From: Sporosarcina limicola
GTDB taxonomy: Bacteria > Bacillota > Bacilli > Bacillales_A > Planococcaceae
Assembly (NCBI RefSeq): GCF_014873855.1
Contig: NZ_JADBEL010000005.1
Coordinates: 92,603 to 156,602 of the forward strand
Length of the DNA: 64,000 bases
Direction of reading: 5' to 3'
The notes under the pieces are model-generated. The model was not told the origin of the DNA. It saw only the letters and a list, made by a program, of their open reading frames with translations, and searched no databases. Both the position numbers and the translations under genes were made by a program. Below, piece after piece: positions 35,513 through 43,420 of this stretch; the stretch's first letter is position 1; every line of letters begins with the position of its first letter.

Positions 35513-36724
35513 ATGACATCCAAATTGAAGGAGCTACAGGCTCGCGATTTTATGTTCCCGACAATAGCCGCTTTAGTATCCGTTATTGTTAATTATGGCG
35601 GGACGTTTGTAATTGTATTCCAAGCGGCTAAAGTAGCTAATCTAAGTCCCGAACTAACTGCCTCGTGGGTTTGCTCGCTTTCCATCGGGGTTGGTATAAC
35701 AGGTATCTGGCTGAGCTACAAATATAAGGAACCGATTATTACAGCATGGTCGACTCCAGGCGTAGCATTTTTAGCATCGGCGTTACTGTTTACCCCCTAT
35801 AACGAAGCAATAGGTGCCTATATAATTTCTGCAATTGGATTTATTGTTTTAGGGCTGTCTGGCATGTTTGATCGTCTTATCACATATATTCCACCTGGTA
35901 TTGCATCTGGCTTATTGGCTGGTATATTGCTCCAATTTGGAATTGCAGCTTTTGGGGGCGCCAAAGTAGACCCAGCGCTTGTTATTGTTTTGTTTTTCAC
36001 ATATATCATTTTAAAACGGCTTATTTCCAGATTTGCAGTAGTAGGTATTTTAATTGCTGGGCTATTTTATCTTATTGTATTAAAAAAAGTGGACTTTCAA
36101 GGAATCGAGCTTAGTTTTGCAACACCAATCTTAACTGTTCCGGAATTTACTATGACATCTTTATTGGGTGTTGCTTTACCTTTATTTATCATCACTTTAA
36201 CGGGACAATATATACCAGGTATGCTGATATTAAGGTCTGACGGATTTAAAACAAGTGCGAATCCGATAGTGACGATAACCGGTTTAGGCTCATTACTTAT
36301 GGCCCCTTTTGGATCACATGCTTTCAATATTGCAGCCATTACATCTGCAATATGTACAGGACCAGATGCTCATGAAGACAAATCTAAACGTTATATAGCA
36401 GGGATAGTATGTGGCGTTCTCTATATAATGGTAGGTATTTTCGGCGTCACACTTGTTACGCTATTTTTAATACTACCTCCAACCTTTATTGCTACTCTAG
36501 CCGGTTTAGCGTTATTGGGAACTATCGGAAGTAGTCTTTCGGGAGCATTAAGTGATCCAAAGAATCGTGAAACAGCATTAATTACTTTCCTAGCAACAGC
36601 AGCAAATGTAACCCTATTAGGAATCGGTGGCGCATTTTGGGGATTAGTTGCGGGGATGTTAGCACATTTAATTATGAATTTTCGATCTTTTGGAAAACCA
36701 AAGGGGTACCAAAATACGCTATAA
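35513..36724 (+). CDS. benE: BenE-family (benzoate/H+) transporter
   Basis: The 403-residue protein has about twelve hydrophobic segments and BenE-type motifs: AWSTPGVAFLAS, PPGIASGLLAGILLQFG, VALPLFIITLTGQYIPGM and APFGSHAFNIAAITSAICTG. BenE carries benzoate, but no benzoate dioxygenase is encoded in the window, so the substrate here is open. It may serve the aromatic cluster that begins 340 bases on, or a ligand sensed by the MocR regulator. AAAGG lies before the ATG. Confidence 0.85.
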   Translation: MTSKLKELQARDFMFPTIAALVSVIVNYGGTFVIVFQAAKVANLSPELTASWVCSLSIGVGITGIWLSYKYKEPIITAWSTPGVAFLASALLFTPYNEAIGAYIISAIGFIVLGLSGMFDRLITYIPPGIASGLLAGILLQFGIAAFGGAKVDPALVIVLFFTYIILKRLISRFAVVGILIAGLFYLIVLKKVDFQGIELSFATPILTVPEFTMTSLLGVALPLFIITLTGQYIPGMLILRSDGFKTSANPIVTITGLGSLLMAPFGSHAFNIAAITSAICTGPDAHEDKSKRYIAGIVCGVLYIMVGIFGVTLVTLFLILPPTFIATLAGLALLGTIGSSLSGALSDPKNRETALITFLATAANVTLLGIGGAFWGLVAGMLAHLIMNFRSFGKPKGYQNTL

Positions 36725-36757
36725 GTGTTAGAAATAAAGGCTATACAATCCGTGGGA

Positions 36758-36840
36758 GTTACATGTAAAACTGAAGGTGGATATTGTGGCTTCACCGCAA
36801 ACTCATTTATTTCAGTATCGTTAGACAGGAGAATAACAAG
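36758..36840 (+). pseudogene. Internally deleted remnant of a flavin reductase gene
   Basis: 36758-36826 corresponds to 50088-50156 of the intact flavin reductase gene (encoding VTCKTEGGYCGFTANSFISV). 36827 onward corresponds to 50486 onward, the last codons and the downstream terminator. About 329 bases are missing between. Homology extends to about 36980. It is a broken second copy. Confidence 0.88.
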
Positions 36841-36860
36841 TATAAAAGATTTGTATACTA

Positions 36861-36895
36861 AAAAACGCACTGCTTTTAAATAAGCAGTGCGTTTT
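36861..36895 (+). terminator. Terminator (duplicate of the one at 50.5 kb)
   Basis: AAAAACGCACTGCTT pairs with AAGCAGTGCGTTTTT. Nearly identical to 50520-50556. Confidence 0.9.
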
Positions 36896-37067
36896 TCGTT
36901 TGACTTTTAATAATTCTGATTTCGTTAAAAATTACTTTGTGGCGATTTCGACCACCACATCGAGGCTGTCTATTTTGAAAGTTTCGACGTCACTCTTTCA
37001 GTGTTTTTCAGGTCTAATCAAGCCATTTTGACTTTCGTTCATCCAAGTAGTTGTTTCTTCATGGCCT

Positions 37068-37868
37068 TTATAAATAAGATACATGGTGAGATTTTGAAAG
37101 TTCATGACTAATCTGCTCGGCTGTTTGCAGAAGTAGTGGTAAAAAAGAATTATATATTGTGTCATTGTTAAATCTACCGGCGTGTGTTGATATATTGATT
37201 GCGGCAATAACCTTTCCTTCGGCATTTTTAATTGGAGCCGCAATCGAACTAAGTCCCTCCTCTAATTGTTGTTCAATGAATCCCCATCCCTTTGCTCGAA
37301 TTTCATTAAGCTGTTCTAGTAAATCTGATTTATCGATGATTGTTTTTTCTGTTAAATAGTTCAAGTTAACTTTATGGAGATAATCTTCGAGCTCAGAAGG
37401 TGGAAGATGTGCTAGCAACACTTGACCCATGGATGTAGCGTATGCAGGCAAACGAGATCCAACATCTAAAGAAATCGTCATAATTCTTTTTGTAGGAATT
37501 CGAGCTACATATATTATTTCGGTGCCATCTAAAACTGAAATAGATGTGGATTCATCTGTTTTCTCGACTAAACTTTTCATATGATGATGGGCGCCTTCCC
37601 AAATTTTTTTAGAAGAAATATATGCATAGCCAAGAGAGAGGACTCGTGCAGTTAATGAAAAACGTCCGTTGATTGACTTTACATAACCTAAGCTTTCTAG
37701 CGTTAGGAGTATTCTGCGTACAGCAGGTCTACTAAGATGTGTGATTGTAGCAGCCTCACTGACAGTTAGATTTGGATATTCTTGAGAAAAGGCTTGAATA
37801 ACAGATAAGCCACGTTCTAATGATTGTATAAAATCTACATTTTTAATAGAATTATTAGAATTCTCCAT
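37068..37868 (-). CDS. IclR-family regulator (PcaR/PcaU/CatR-like)
   Basis: An N-terminal helix-turn-helix (about 12-75; LTVSEAATITHLSRPAVRRILLTLESLGY) is followed by an IclR effector domain (about 90-265; GWGFIEQQLEEGLSSIAAPI). I prefer the start MENSNNS at 37868; upstream in-frame starts lack ribosome binding sites. IclR members often activate beta-ketoadipate pathway genes in response to muconate or 3-oxoadipate. It is divergent from catB and a three-repeat operator lies in between. Confidence 0.88.
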   Translation of the reverse strand: MENSNNSIKNVDFIQSLERGLSVIQAFSQEYPNLTVSEAATITHLSRPAVRRILLTLESLGYVKSINGRFSLTARVLSLGYAYISSKKIWEGAHHHMKSLVEKTDESTSISVLDGTEIIYVARIPTKRIMTISLDVGSRLPAYATSMGQVLLAHLPPSELEDYLHKVNLNYLTEKTIIDKSDLLEQLNEIRAKGWGFIEQQLEEGLSSIAAPIKNAEGKVIAAINISTHAGRFNNDTIYNSFLPLLLQTAEQISHELSKSHHVSYL

Positions 37869-37902
37869 TGACAATCGCCCTACTTTCATGGTTATAATAT
37901 AG

Positions 37903-37940
37903 TTGTACGATATACAATCTATCGTACGTTTATCGTACAA
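37903..37940. promoter_or_regulatory. Three-repeat IclR operator
   Basis: TTGTACGATA (37903-37912), TATCGTACG (37920-37928) and TATCGTACAA (37931-37940) form an inverted pair plus a direct repeat 11 bases on. PcaU/PobR-type regulators of Acinetobacter bind three repeats arranged in this way. Confidence 0.65.
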
Positions 37941-38025
37941 TATCAATTAGAATTATGCAACAGTTGTCCAGAAGATTTATTTCAAATAATTTACTTATTA
38001 AAAAAGTTATTATAAGGAGAATGAA

Positions 38026-39156
38026 ATGATGAAATCTACTATTAAGCAACTTAACACAGTTATTGTAGACGTTCCTATTAAAAGGCCACACCAGTTTTCA
38101 ACTGAAATTGTTTCTACTAAAAGTTTTTTATTAATTCAGCTGGAATTGAAGAGTGGGTTAATCGGAATAGGCGAAGGAACGACACCGGGAATTTGGTGGA
38201 ATGGTGAAAGTGTAGAAACAATGCAGCTTGTCATTGAGCACTATTTAAAACCCATCTTAATTGGACAAGATCCAAGGAATATTGAGCAAATACTTCAAAC
38301 GTTCGATCGTCACGTACGTGCAAATCCTTTTGCGAAGGCGACGGTCGAAATGGCTCTTTACGATGTGGTTGGTAAAATCTACAATGCCCCAGTTCATCAG
38401 TTATTAGGCGGCTTATTCCAAGATTCGATAGATGTAAAATGGGCGCTGGCAACAGGCGGCGCAGATGGAGATATTAAAGAGGCGAAAGAACTTGTTGGAA
38501 ACAAACAATATAAAGACTTTAAAATTAAAGCCGGTCAATTGAAGACAACAGAAGATATGAAAAAGGCAATCAAAATTGCTAACGGTATAAATGGTATTTC
38601 AACGACGGGTATCGATCCGAACGGTTCTTGGGATAGATTGACAGCGGCGCGGTGGATGGATCGTTTAGATGAGGCGGGAATTGATTTTTTGGAACAGCCA
38701 CTAGCGCCAATAGATATTGCAGGTGCCGCAGAATTAGCATCTATGAAAAAGGTTCCTATTATGGCAGATGAAAGTGTAGCTACAGTACAAGATGCCCAGC
38801 GGCTTGTACAAGAGAAAGCAGCAAATATTTTTTCTTTAAAAATCCATAAGTCGGGCGGAATGAGGAATACATTGAAAATCGCTGCGATTGCTGAATCAGC
38901 AGGAATTTCTTGTTTTGGGGGTACTTCTTTGGAAAGCTCTATCGGGACGGCAGCGTGTCTTCATGCATACGGGGCTATCCGTAATTTAGATTATGGTAGT
39001 GAATTATTTGGTCCACAGTGGCTTGCAGATGACTTAGTTAAGAATCCGGTTGAATTTAAAGAAGGTAAAATCAATGTCCCTTCTGGAGTAGGATTAGGTG
39101 TTGAATTAGATGAACAGAAAGTAGAAAAATACAGAAGAATTCAAGGAGGGAAATGA
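38026..39156 (+). CDS. catB: Muconate cycloisomerase CatB (enolase superfamily)
   Basis: CatB converts cis,cis-muconate to muconolactone. The 376 residues show the complete MLE set: Lys166 and Lys168 (FKIKAG), metal ligands Asp197, Glu223 (FLEQPL) and Asp248 (MADES), and Lys272 (SLKIHKSGG). The spacing is nearly identical to the Pseudomonas enzyme. AAGGAG lies 6-9 bases before two adjacent ATG codons. First gene of an operon running to pcaF at 43023. Chloromuconate activity is possible. Confidence 0.9.
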   Translation: MMKSTIKQLNTVIVDVPIKRPHQFSTEIVSTKSFLLIQLELKSGLIGIGEGTTPGIWWNGESVETMQLVIEHYLKPILIGQDPRNIEQILQTFDRHVRANPFAKATVEMALYDVVGKIYNAPVHQLLGGLFQDSIDVKWALATGGADGDIKEAKELVGNKQYKDFKIKAGQLKTTEDMKKAIKIANGINGISTTGIDPNGSWDRLTAARWMDRLDEAGIDFLEQPLAPIDIAGAAELASMKKVPIMADESVATVQDAQRLVQEKAANIFSLKIHKSGGMRNTLKIAAIAESAGISCFGGTSLESSIGTAACLHAYGAIRNLDYGSELFGPQWLADDLVKNPVEFKEGKINVPSGVGLGVELDEQKVEKYRRIQGGK

Positions 39157-39159
39157 GTC

Positions 39160-39627
39160 ATGGCTTATTTTGAAGCACCTAACTTAACTTTTACGTTTGA
39201 TTTAGAATTGGTTGTTGAAAAAGCGCATTTACCTGGAAAAACACCAATGGGGAACCGACGAATTATAAGAATTGAAAGCGGTCATTTCAATGGTGAGCAT
39301 GTGAAAGGGAAAGTTATACCAGGGGGAGACGACTGGATCACAGTTCGCGAAGACGGAACAATTATTCAAGATGTCCGAATATTACTATGTACGGATGACA
39401 ATGACCTCATTATGATGTCTTACCGTGGGATTCGTACAGGAAGTAAAGGTGTCTTAGCACGTTTGGACAATAATGAAGACGTTAATCGGGAAGAGTACTA
39501 TTTTCGAACAAATCCGATCTTCGAAACGGCGTCTGAAAAATATGATTGGATGAATAAGAAAGTATTCGTTTCTACAGGTAAACGTTTAGATGGAAAAGTG
39601 CAATATTCCGTTTATCAAGTTAATTAA
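39160..39627 (+). CDS. DUF3237 protein, candidate muconolactone isomerase
   Basis: The 155-residue DUF3237 protein is predicted to be a beta-barrel. Typical features are GHFNGEHVKGKVIPGGDDWITVREDG, LLCTDDNDLIMMSYRGIR and YYFRTNPIFETASEKYDWMN. No function is established for the family as far as I know. It begins 3 bases after catB and precedes the enol-lactonase, exactly where catC lies in classical catechol operons, and no CatC-like gene (about 96 residues) exists in the window. I infer that it may isomerise muconolactone to the enol-lactone. Confidence 0.75.
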   Translation: MAYFEAPNLTFTFDLELVVEKAHLPGKTPMGNRRIIRIESGHFNGEHVKGKVIPGGDDWITVREDGTIIQDVRILLCTDDNDLIMMSYRGIRTGSKGVLARLDNNEDVNREEYYFRTNPIFETASEKYDWMNKKVFVSTGKRLDGKVQYSVYQVN

Positions 39628-39645
39628 TAATTGGGAGGTCTTAAC

Positions 39646-40491
39646 GTGGTAAAGGAATTTGTACTCGATATAAATAAGAAGTTAGCATTCCAAGAAACAC
39701 AGGGAAGTAAAGGTACAATCATTGCTGTACATGGACTTACGGGTAATCATAAAACCTTTTACCATTATCAGAAATTGCTTGGAAATGATTATAATTTCAT
39801 AAGCTTTGATCTTCGTGGTAGAGGAAATAGTAGCCCGGCAGATGAAAACACATCAATTTTTAAACATGCAGAAGATTTGAAGACATTCATTAATCAGAAG
39901 GAAATTGAAAAACCGATCTTAATGGGTTATTCCATGGGTGCCTATATTTGTGCGCTTGTTGCAAGTGAACTGGAAGTGTCAGGGTTGATTTTACTAGATG
40001 GCGCAGGTACTACAGAAGAAAGACAACGTGAATTAATTATTCCATCTCTCAGCCGATTAAGGAAAGCATATTGTTCAGCTGAGGATTATGTAACGCAAAC
40101 GAGGGGAATTTATAGTTCGTTGAACGTTAAATGGGATGAAGCCGTTGAAGAAATCACCCACTATGAAGTGAGAGAAACACCAGATGGTTGGAAACATAAA
40201 TCAGAAGCAAGTGCAATGGAAAAAGATTTTAATAGCTTTTATGACTTCCAACCCGAACCCATATTTAAAAAGATTATTTGTCCAATATTACTTGTCATAG
40301 CCTATGGATCATTAGGAAAAAGAGATCCCCTATTTACAAAAGAGACTTATATAGAAACGATTGTAAGCGCAAAAGACATAAAAACAATTGAAATTCCTGC
40401 AAATCATTACACACTAATGTTTGAAAAACAGGAAAAGGTTGAAGAAAGTATGCTTGAATCTCTAAAGAAAATGAGGAAGGTGAAGGCATGA
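39646..40491 (+). CDS. pcaD: Alpha/beta hydrolase, 3-oxoadipate enol-lactonase-like
   Basis: The 281-residue alpha/beta hydrolase has the oxyanion segment VHGLTGNHKTF, nucleophile elbow GYSMGAY and late His (PANHYTLMF). In this operon it should open 3-oxoadipate enol-lactone to 3-oxoadipate. The GTG at 39646 is chosen because GGGAGG lies 7 bases before it. It overlaps pcaI by 4 bases. Alternative esterase activities cannot be excluded from sequence alone. Confidence 0.78.
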   Translation: MVKEFVLDINKKLAFQETQGSKGTIIAVHGLTGNHKTFYHYQKLLGNDYNFISFDLRGRGNSSPADENTSIFKHAEDLKTFINQKEIEKPILMGYSMGAYICALVASELEVSGLILLDGAGTTEERQRELIIPSLSRLRKAYCSAEDYVTQTRGIYSSLNVKWDEAVEEITHYEVRETPDGWKHKSEASAMEKDFNSFYDFQPEPIFKKIICPILLVIAYGSLGKRDPLFTKETYIETIVSAKDIKTIEIPANHYTLMFEKQEKVEESMLESLKKMRKVKA

Positions 40492-41177
40492 GTTTAAATA
40501 AACAGACAACCATCCCTGCTGCTCTTGAAAATATAAAATCTGGGCAGACAATTATGGTAGGTGGATTTGGATTAATCGGAAGTCCGTTATCAATCATTCA
40601 TTACTTAACGGAACATGATGTATCAGAACTTACGGTAATTAGTAATAATGTAGGCGAAAAAGGAGAAGGATTGGGACTTTTATTAAGGCAGGGGAAATTG
40701 AAAAAAGCAATTGGATCCTACTTCACGAGTAACCGAGATGTTGCAAAATATTATAATGAAGGAAAACTTGAACTAGAACTTTTACCCCAAGGCACGCTGG
40801 CGGAAGCAATTAGAGCTGGTGGAGCGGGCATTGGAGGATTTTATACGAAAACAGCGGTAGGAACTGATTTAGCTATAGGGAAAGAAGTTAAAGAAATTGA
40901 TGGTGAAAAATACTTATTGCAAAAAGGTCTGAAAGCAGATGTTGCGATTATTAAGGCATGGAAAGCAGATCCGTTGGGGAACCTTGTCTATTATAAAACC
41001 GCTCAAAACTTCAATCCTAACATGGCTACAGCAGCTTCTTATGTCATTGCCGAAGTAGATGAAATTGTAGAGCTAGGGGAGTTATTACCAGACGAAATCA
41101 TTACCCCACATTTATATGTAGATGCGATAGTGAAAAGTGAATGGATATTAACTAAAGATGGAGTGAAGACAAAATGA
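40488..41177 (+). CDS. pcaI: 3-oxoacid CoA-transferase subunit A (3-oxoadipate type)
   Basis: This alpha subunit of a type I CoA-transferase (229 residues) has the coenzyme-binding glycine loop VGGFGLIGSPLS and GAGIGGFYTKTAVGT. With its partner it moves CoA from succinyl-CoA to 3-oxoadipate. A ScoA-type role on acetoacetate is the alternative, but the operon favours 3-oxoadipate. Its ATG overlaps the preceding stop, and its stop overlaps pcaJ. Confidence 0.88.
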   Translation: MSLNKQTTIPAALENIKSGQTIMVGGFGLIGSPLSIIHYLTEHDVSELTVISNNVGEKGEGLGLLLRQGKLKKAIGSYFTSNRDVAKYYNEGKLELELLPQGTLAEAIRAGGAGIGGFYTKTAVGTDLAIGKEVKEIDGEKYLLQKGLKADVAIIKAWKADPLGNLVYYKTAQNFNPNMATAASYVIAEVDEIVELGELLPDEIITPHLYVDAIVKSEWILTKDGVKTK

Positions 41178-41821
41178 GAGAGCTAATTGCAGAGCGAGCA
41201 GCTAAAGAGCTTGCTCCTTATTCCATTATAAATCTTGGTATCGGTATTCCTACATTAGTAGCAGATTATATAGACGATGATTTGCATATTCTTCATACCG
41301 AGAATGGAATGCTGGGCGTTACCTCTGTAGATGAAGAACATATTGATCCATTAGTAGTGAATGCTGGAAAGTTACCCGTCGGAGAAGCGATAGCTGCATC
41401 TTATTTTAGCAGTGCCGATTCTTTCGCAATGATTCGCGGCGGTCACATAGATGTTGCAATTCTCGGTGCCTTACAAATAGATTCAAGTGGGAAAATTGCT
41501 AACTGGGCCATTCCTGGTAGAGACATCATCGGGGTTGGTGGAGCGATGGATTTACTAGAAGGTGCAAAAAAAATTATTATTACGACAAGCCACACATCAA
41601 ATGACGGTTCGCCAAAAATTGTAGACAAATGTACATTTCCTATTACATCACAACGTGTAGCAGAGATAATCATAACTGAATTAGCCGTATTTAATTGGAA
41701 AGGGGGCAGGTACGAACTAACTGAACTAATGGGGGATGCTACATTAGAAGAGGTTAAATCAAAGACAACTGCAAACTATTCAATAAATGAGGGCTTATTA
41801 TTGGAGGGTGAAAAAGTTTGA
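41174..41821 (+). CDS. pcaJ: 3-oxoacid CoA-transferase subunit B
   Basis: The 215-residue beta subunit carries the catalytic Glu43 in HTENGMLG, with INLGIGIPTLVADY before it and GGHIDVAILGALQID after. Four-base overlaps with pcaI and the thiolase gene indicate translational coupling. Confidence 0.9.
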   Translation: MRELIAERAAKELAPYSIINLGIGIPTLVADYIDDDLHILHTENGMLGVTSVDEEHIDPLVVNAGKLPVGEAIAASYFSSADSFAMIRGGHIDVAILGALQIDSSGKIANWAIPGRDIIGVGGAMDLLEGAKKIIITTSHTSNDGSPKIVDKCTFPITSQRVAEIIITELAVFNWKGGRYELTELMGDATLEEVKSKTTANYSINEGLLLEGEKV

Positions 41822-43023
41822 CTAGAGAAGTTGTCATTATTGATGCGGTTCGAACGCCAATCGGTAGATATAAAGGACAGTTAAAAAATGTACGACCAGA
41901 TGATTTAGGTGCAATTGTCTTAAAAGCATTAATCGAACGAAATCCAGAACTACCACCAGAATTGATAGATGATGTACTATTAGGAAATGCGAATGGTGCT
42001 GGAGAAGATAATCGTAATGTAGCGAGAATGTCGTTATTATTAGCGGGGTTACCACAGTCAGTAAGTGGTACAACCATTAATCGGCTATGTGGTTCAAGTT
42101 TAGATGCTGTTAGTCTAGGCGCTCGTTCCATTTTATCTGGCGAATGTGACGTTATCATCGCGGGCGGAACAGAAAGTATGACAAGAGCCCCATTTGTAAT
42201 GAAAAAACCAGAAAGTGACTATCCTCGTGGTGATTTTGAAATGCTTGATACAACAATGGGCTGGCGTTTTAAAAATCCCGAACTGGATCGAATGTATGGA
42301 ACTGAAATGATGCCAAAAACAGCCGAAAATGTAGCTTCTCGATTTGATATTTCGCGAGAAGACCAAGATGCTTTCGCATATAGAAGCCAGCAATTAACGA
42401 AAGTAGCAATGGGATCAGGTCGATTTGCAGATGAAATTATACCTGTTGTCGTAAAGGATAGAAAAGGTAATGAAACAGTCATTACTACGGATGAACATCC
42501 ACGACCTGAAATGACGCTTGATAAGTTAAGTGCACTACGACCTATTTTTGAGGGCGGAACTGTAACTGCAGGAAATGCATCAGGAATAAATGACGGTGCT
42601 TCAGGCGTCATTTTAATGTGTGCAAAACTCGCGGAAAAATTGAATTTGAAACCATTGGTTAAATTCGTTGGTTCTGCAACTGCAGGATTGGAACCAGCCG
42701 TAATGGGTCTTGGACCAATTTATTCGACACAAAAAGTAATGAAAAAATATGGATTGACTTCTAATGATTTCGACTTAGTAGAGATTAACGAAGCCTTTGC
42801 CTCCCAATCACTAGAATGCGTGAAACAGCTTAAGCTAGATATTGATAGGGTAAATGTTAACGGTGGTGCAATTGCCCTCGGACATCCTTTAGGAGCGAGT
42901 GGAACCCGGATTTTAACGACACTTATTTATGAAATGAAGAAAAGGAATGCAAAATTAGGGTTAGCTTCTATGTGCATAGGAGTAGGTCAAGGAATCTCCG
43001 TAGTGGTAGAAAATATAGATTAA
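41818..43023 (+). CDS. pcaF: 3-oxoadipyl-CoA thiolase
   Basis: The 401-residue thiolase cleaves 3-oxoadipyl-CoA to succinyl-CoA and acetyl-CoA, ending the pathway. Active residues: Cys91 in NRLCGSSLDAV, His in HPLGASG and the second Cys in MCIGVGQG. GNANGAGEDNRNVARM is typical of PcaF. The TTG start overlaps the pcaJ stop. A general acetoacetyl-CoA thiolase role is possible but less likely here. Confidence 0.9.
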   Translation: MTREVVIIDAVRTPIGRYKGQLKNVRPDDLGAIVLKALIERNPELPPELIDDVLLGNANGAGEDNRNVARMSLLLAGLPQSVSGTTINRLCGSSLDAVSLGARSILSGECDVIIAGGTESMTRAPFVMKKPESDYPRGDFEMLDTTMGWRFKNPELDRMYGTEMMPKTAENVASRFDISREDQDAFAYRSQQLTKVAMGSGRFADEIIPVVVKDRKGNETVITTDEHPRPEMTLDKLSALRPIFEGGTVTAGNASGINDGASGVILMCAKLAEKLNLKPLVKFVGSATAGLEPAVMGLGPIYSTQKVMKKYGLTSNDFDLVEINEAFASQSLECVKQLKLDIDRVNVNGGAIALGHPLGASGTRILTTLIYEMKKRNAKLGLASMCIGVGQGISVVVENID

Positions 43024-43061
43024 ACGTGATAGGAACGGCTTTTTAGTGAAAAACAAACTTC

Positions 43062-43182
43062 AAAATGATGATGCATAAAAATAATTATATGATTAGCACC
43101 CAAAAAGTTTGGGTTTTAAAACACTTTAAAAATTAATCGTTTAGCTTTTTGGGTGTGAATCATTATATGTATCATCATTTTT
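43062..43182. repeat. ~120-bp imperfect inverted repeat after pcaF
   Basis: The left arm (AAAATGATGATGCATA..., CACCCAAAAAG) and right arm (CTTTTTGGGTG..., ATCATCATTTTT) can form a long interrupted hairpin with an AT-rich loop. There is no simple T run after it. It may end the cat/pca transcript or be a miniature element. Confidence 0.5.
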
Positions 43183-43194
43183 CTGGATTCCAAT

Positions 43195-43208
43195 TGTAAG
43201 CGCTTGCA
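43195..43208. promoter_or_regulatory. CcpA cre site
   Basis: TGTAAGCGCTTGCA matches the 14-base Bacillus cre consensus TGWAARCGYTWNCW at every position. It lies about 215 bases before the XylR_N-type regulator gene and implies catabolite repression. The rest of 43209-43420 has no gene. Confidence 0.7.
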
Positions 43209-43420
43209 AATGTTTGATCGTCTGGAGAGACAACTCGGAGAAAAGATAATATTGAAGTTAAAAACTTTTTTGTGATTAGTTTGACTCGCTTTTTGGATTA
43301 CTAAGCTTAAGCGATATTCATTTGTGTGATTCTCTTTGCAAAAAAATAATATTTAGTAAAAACGATTTTTAGGAAAGTCGACAAAGTAAAGTAAGTAACT
43401 GATGAAGAGGAGGAGAAAAA

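Noticed and set aside
35513..36724. Benzoate degradation by benABCD
   Set aside because: A BenE-like transporter is present but no benzoate dioxygenase or diol dehydrogenase is encoded in the window. The catechol source supported by the sequence is the phenol-type monooxygenase.
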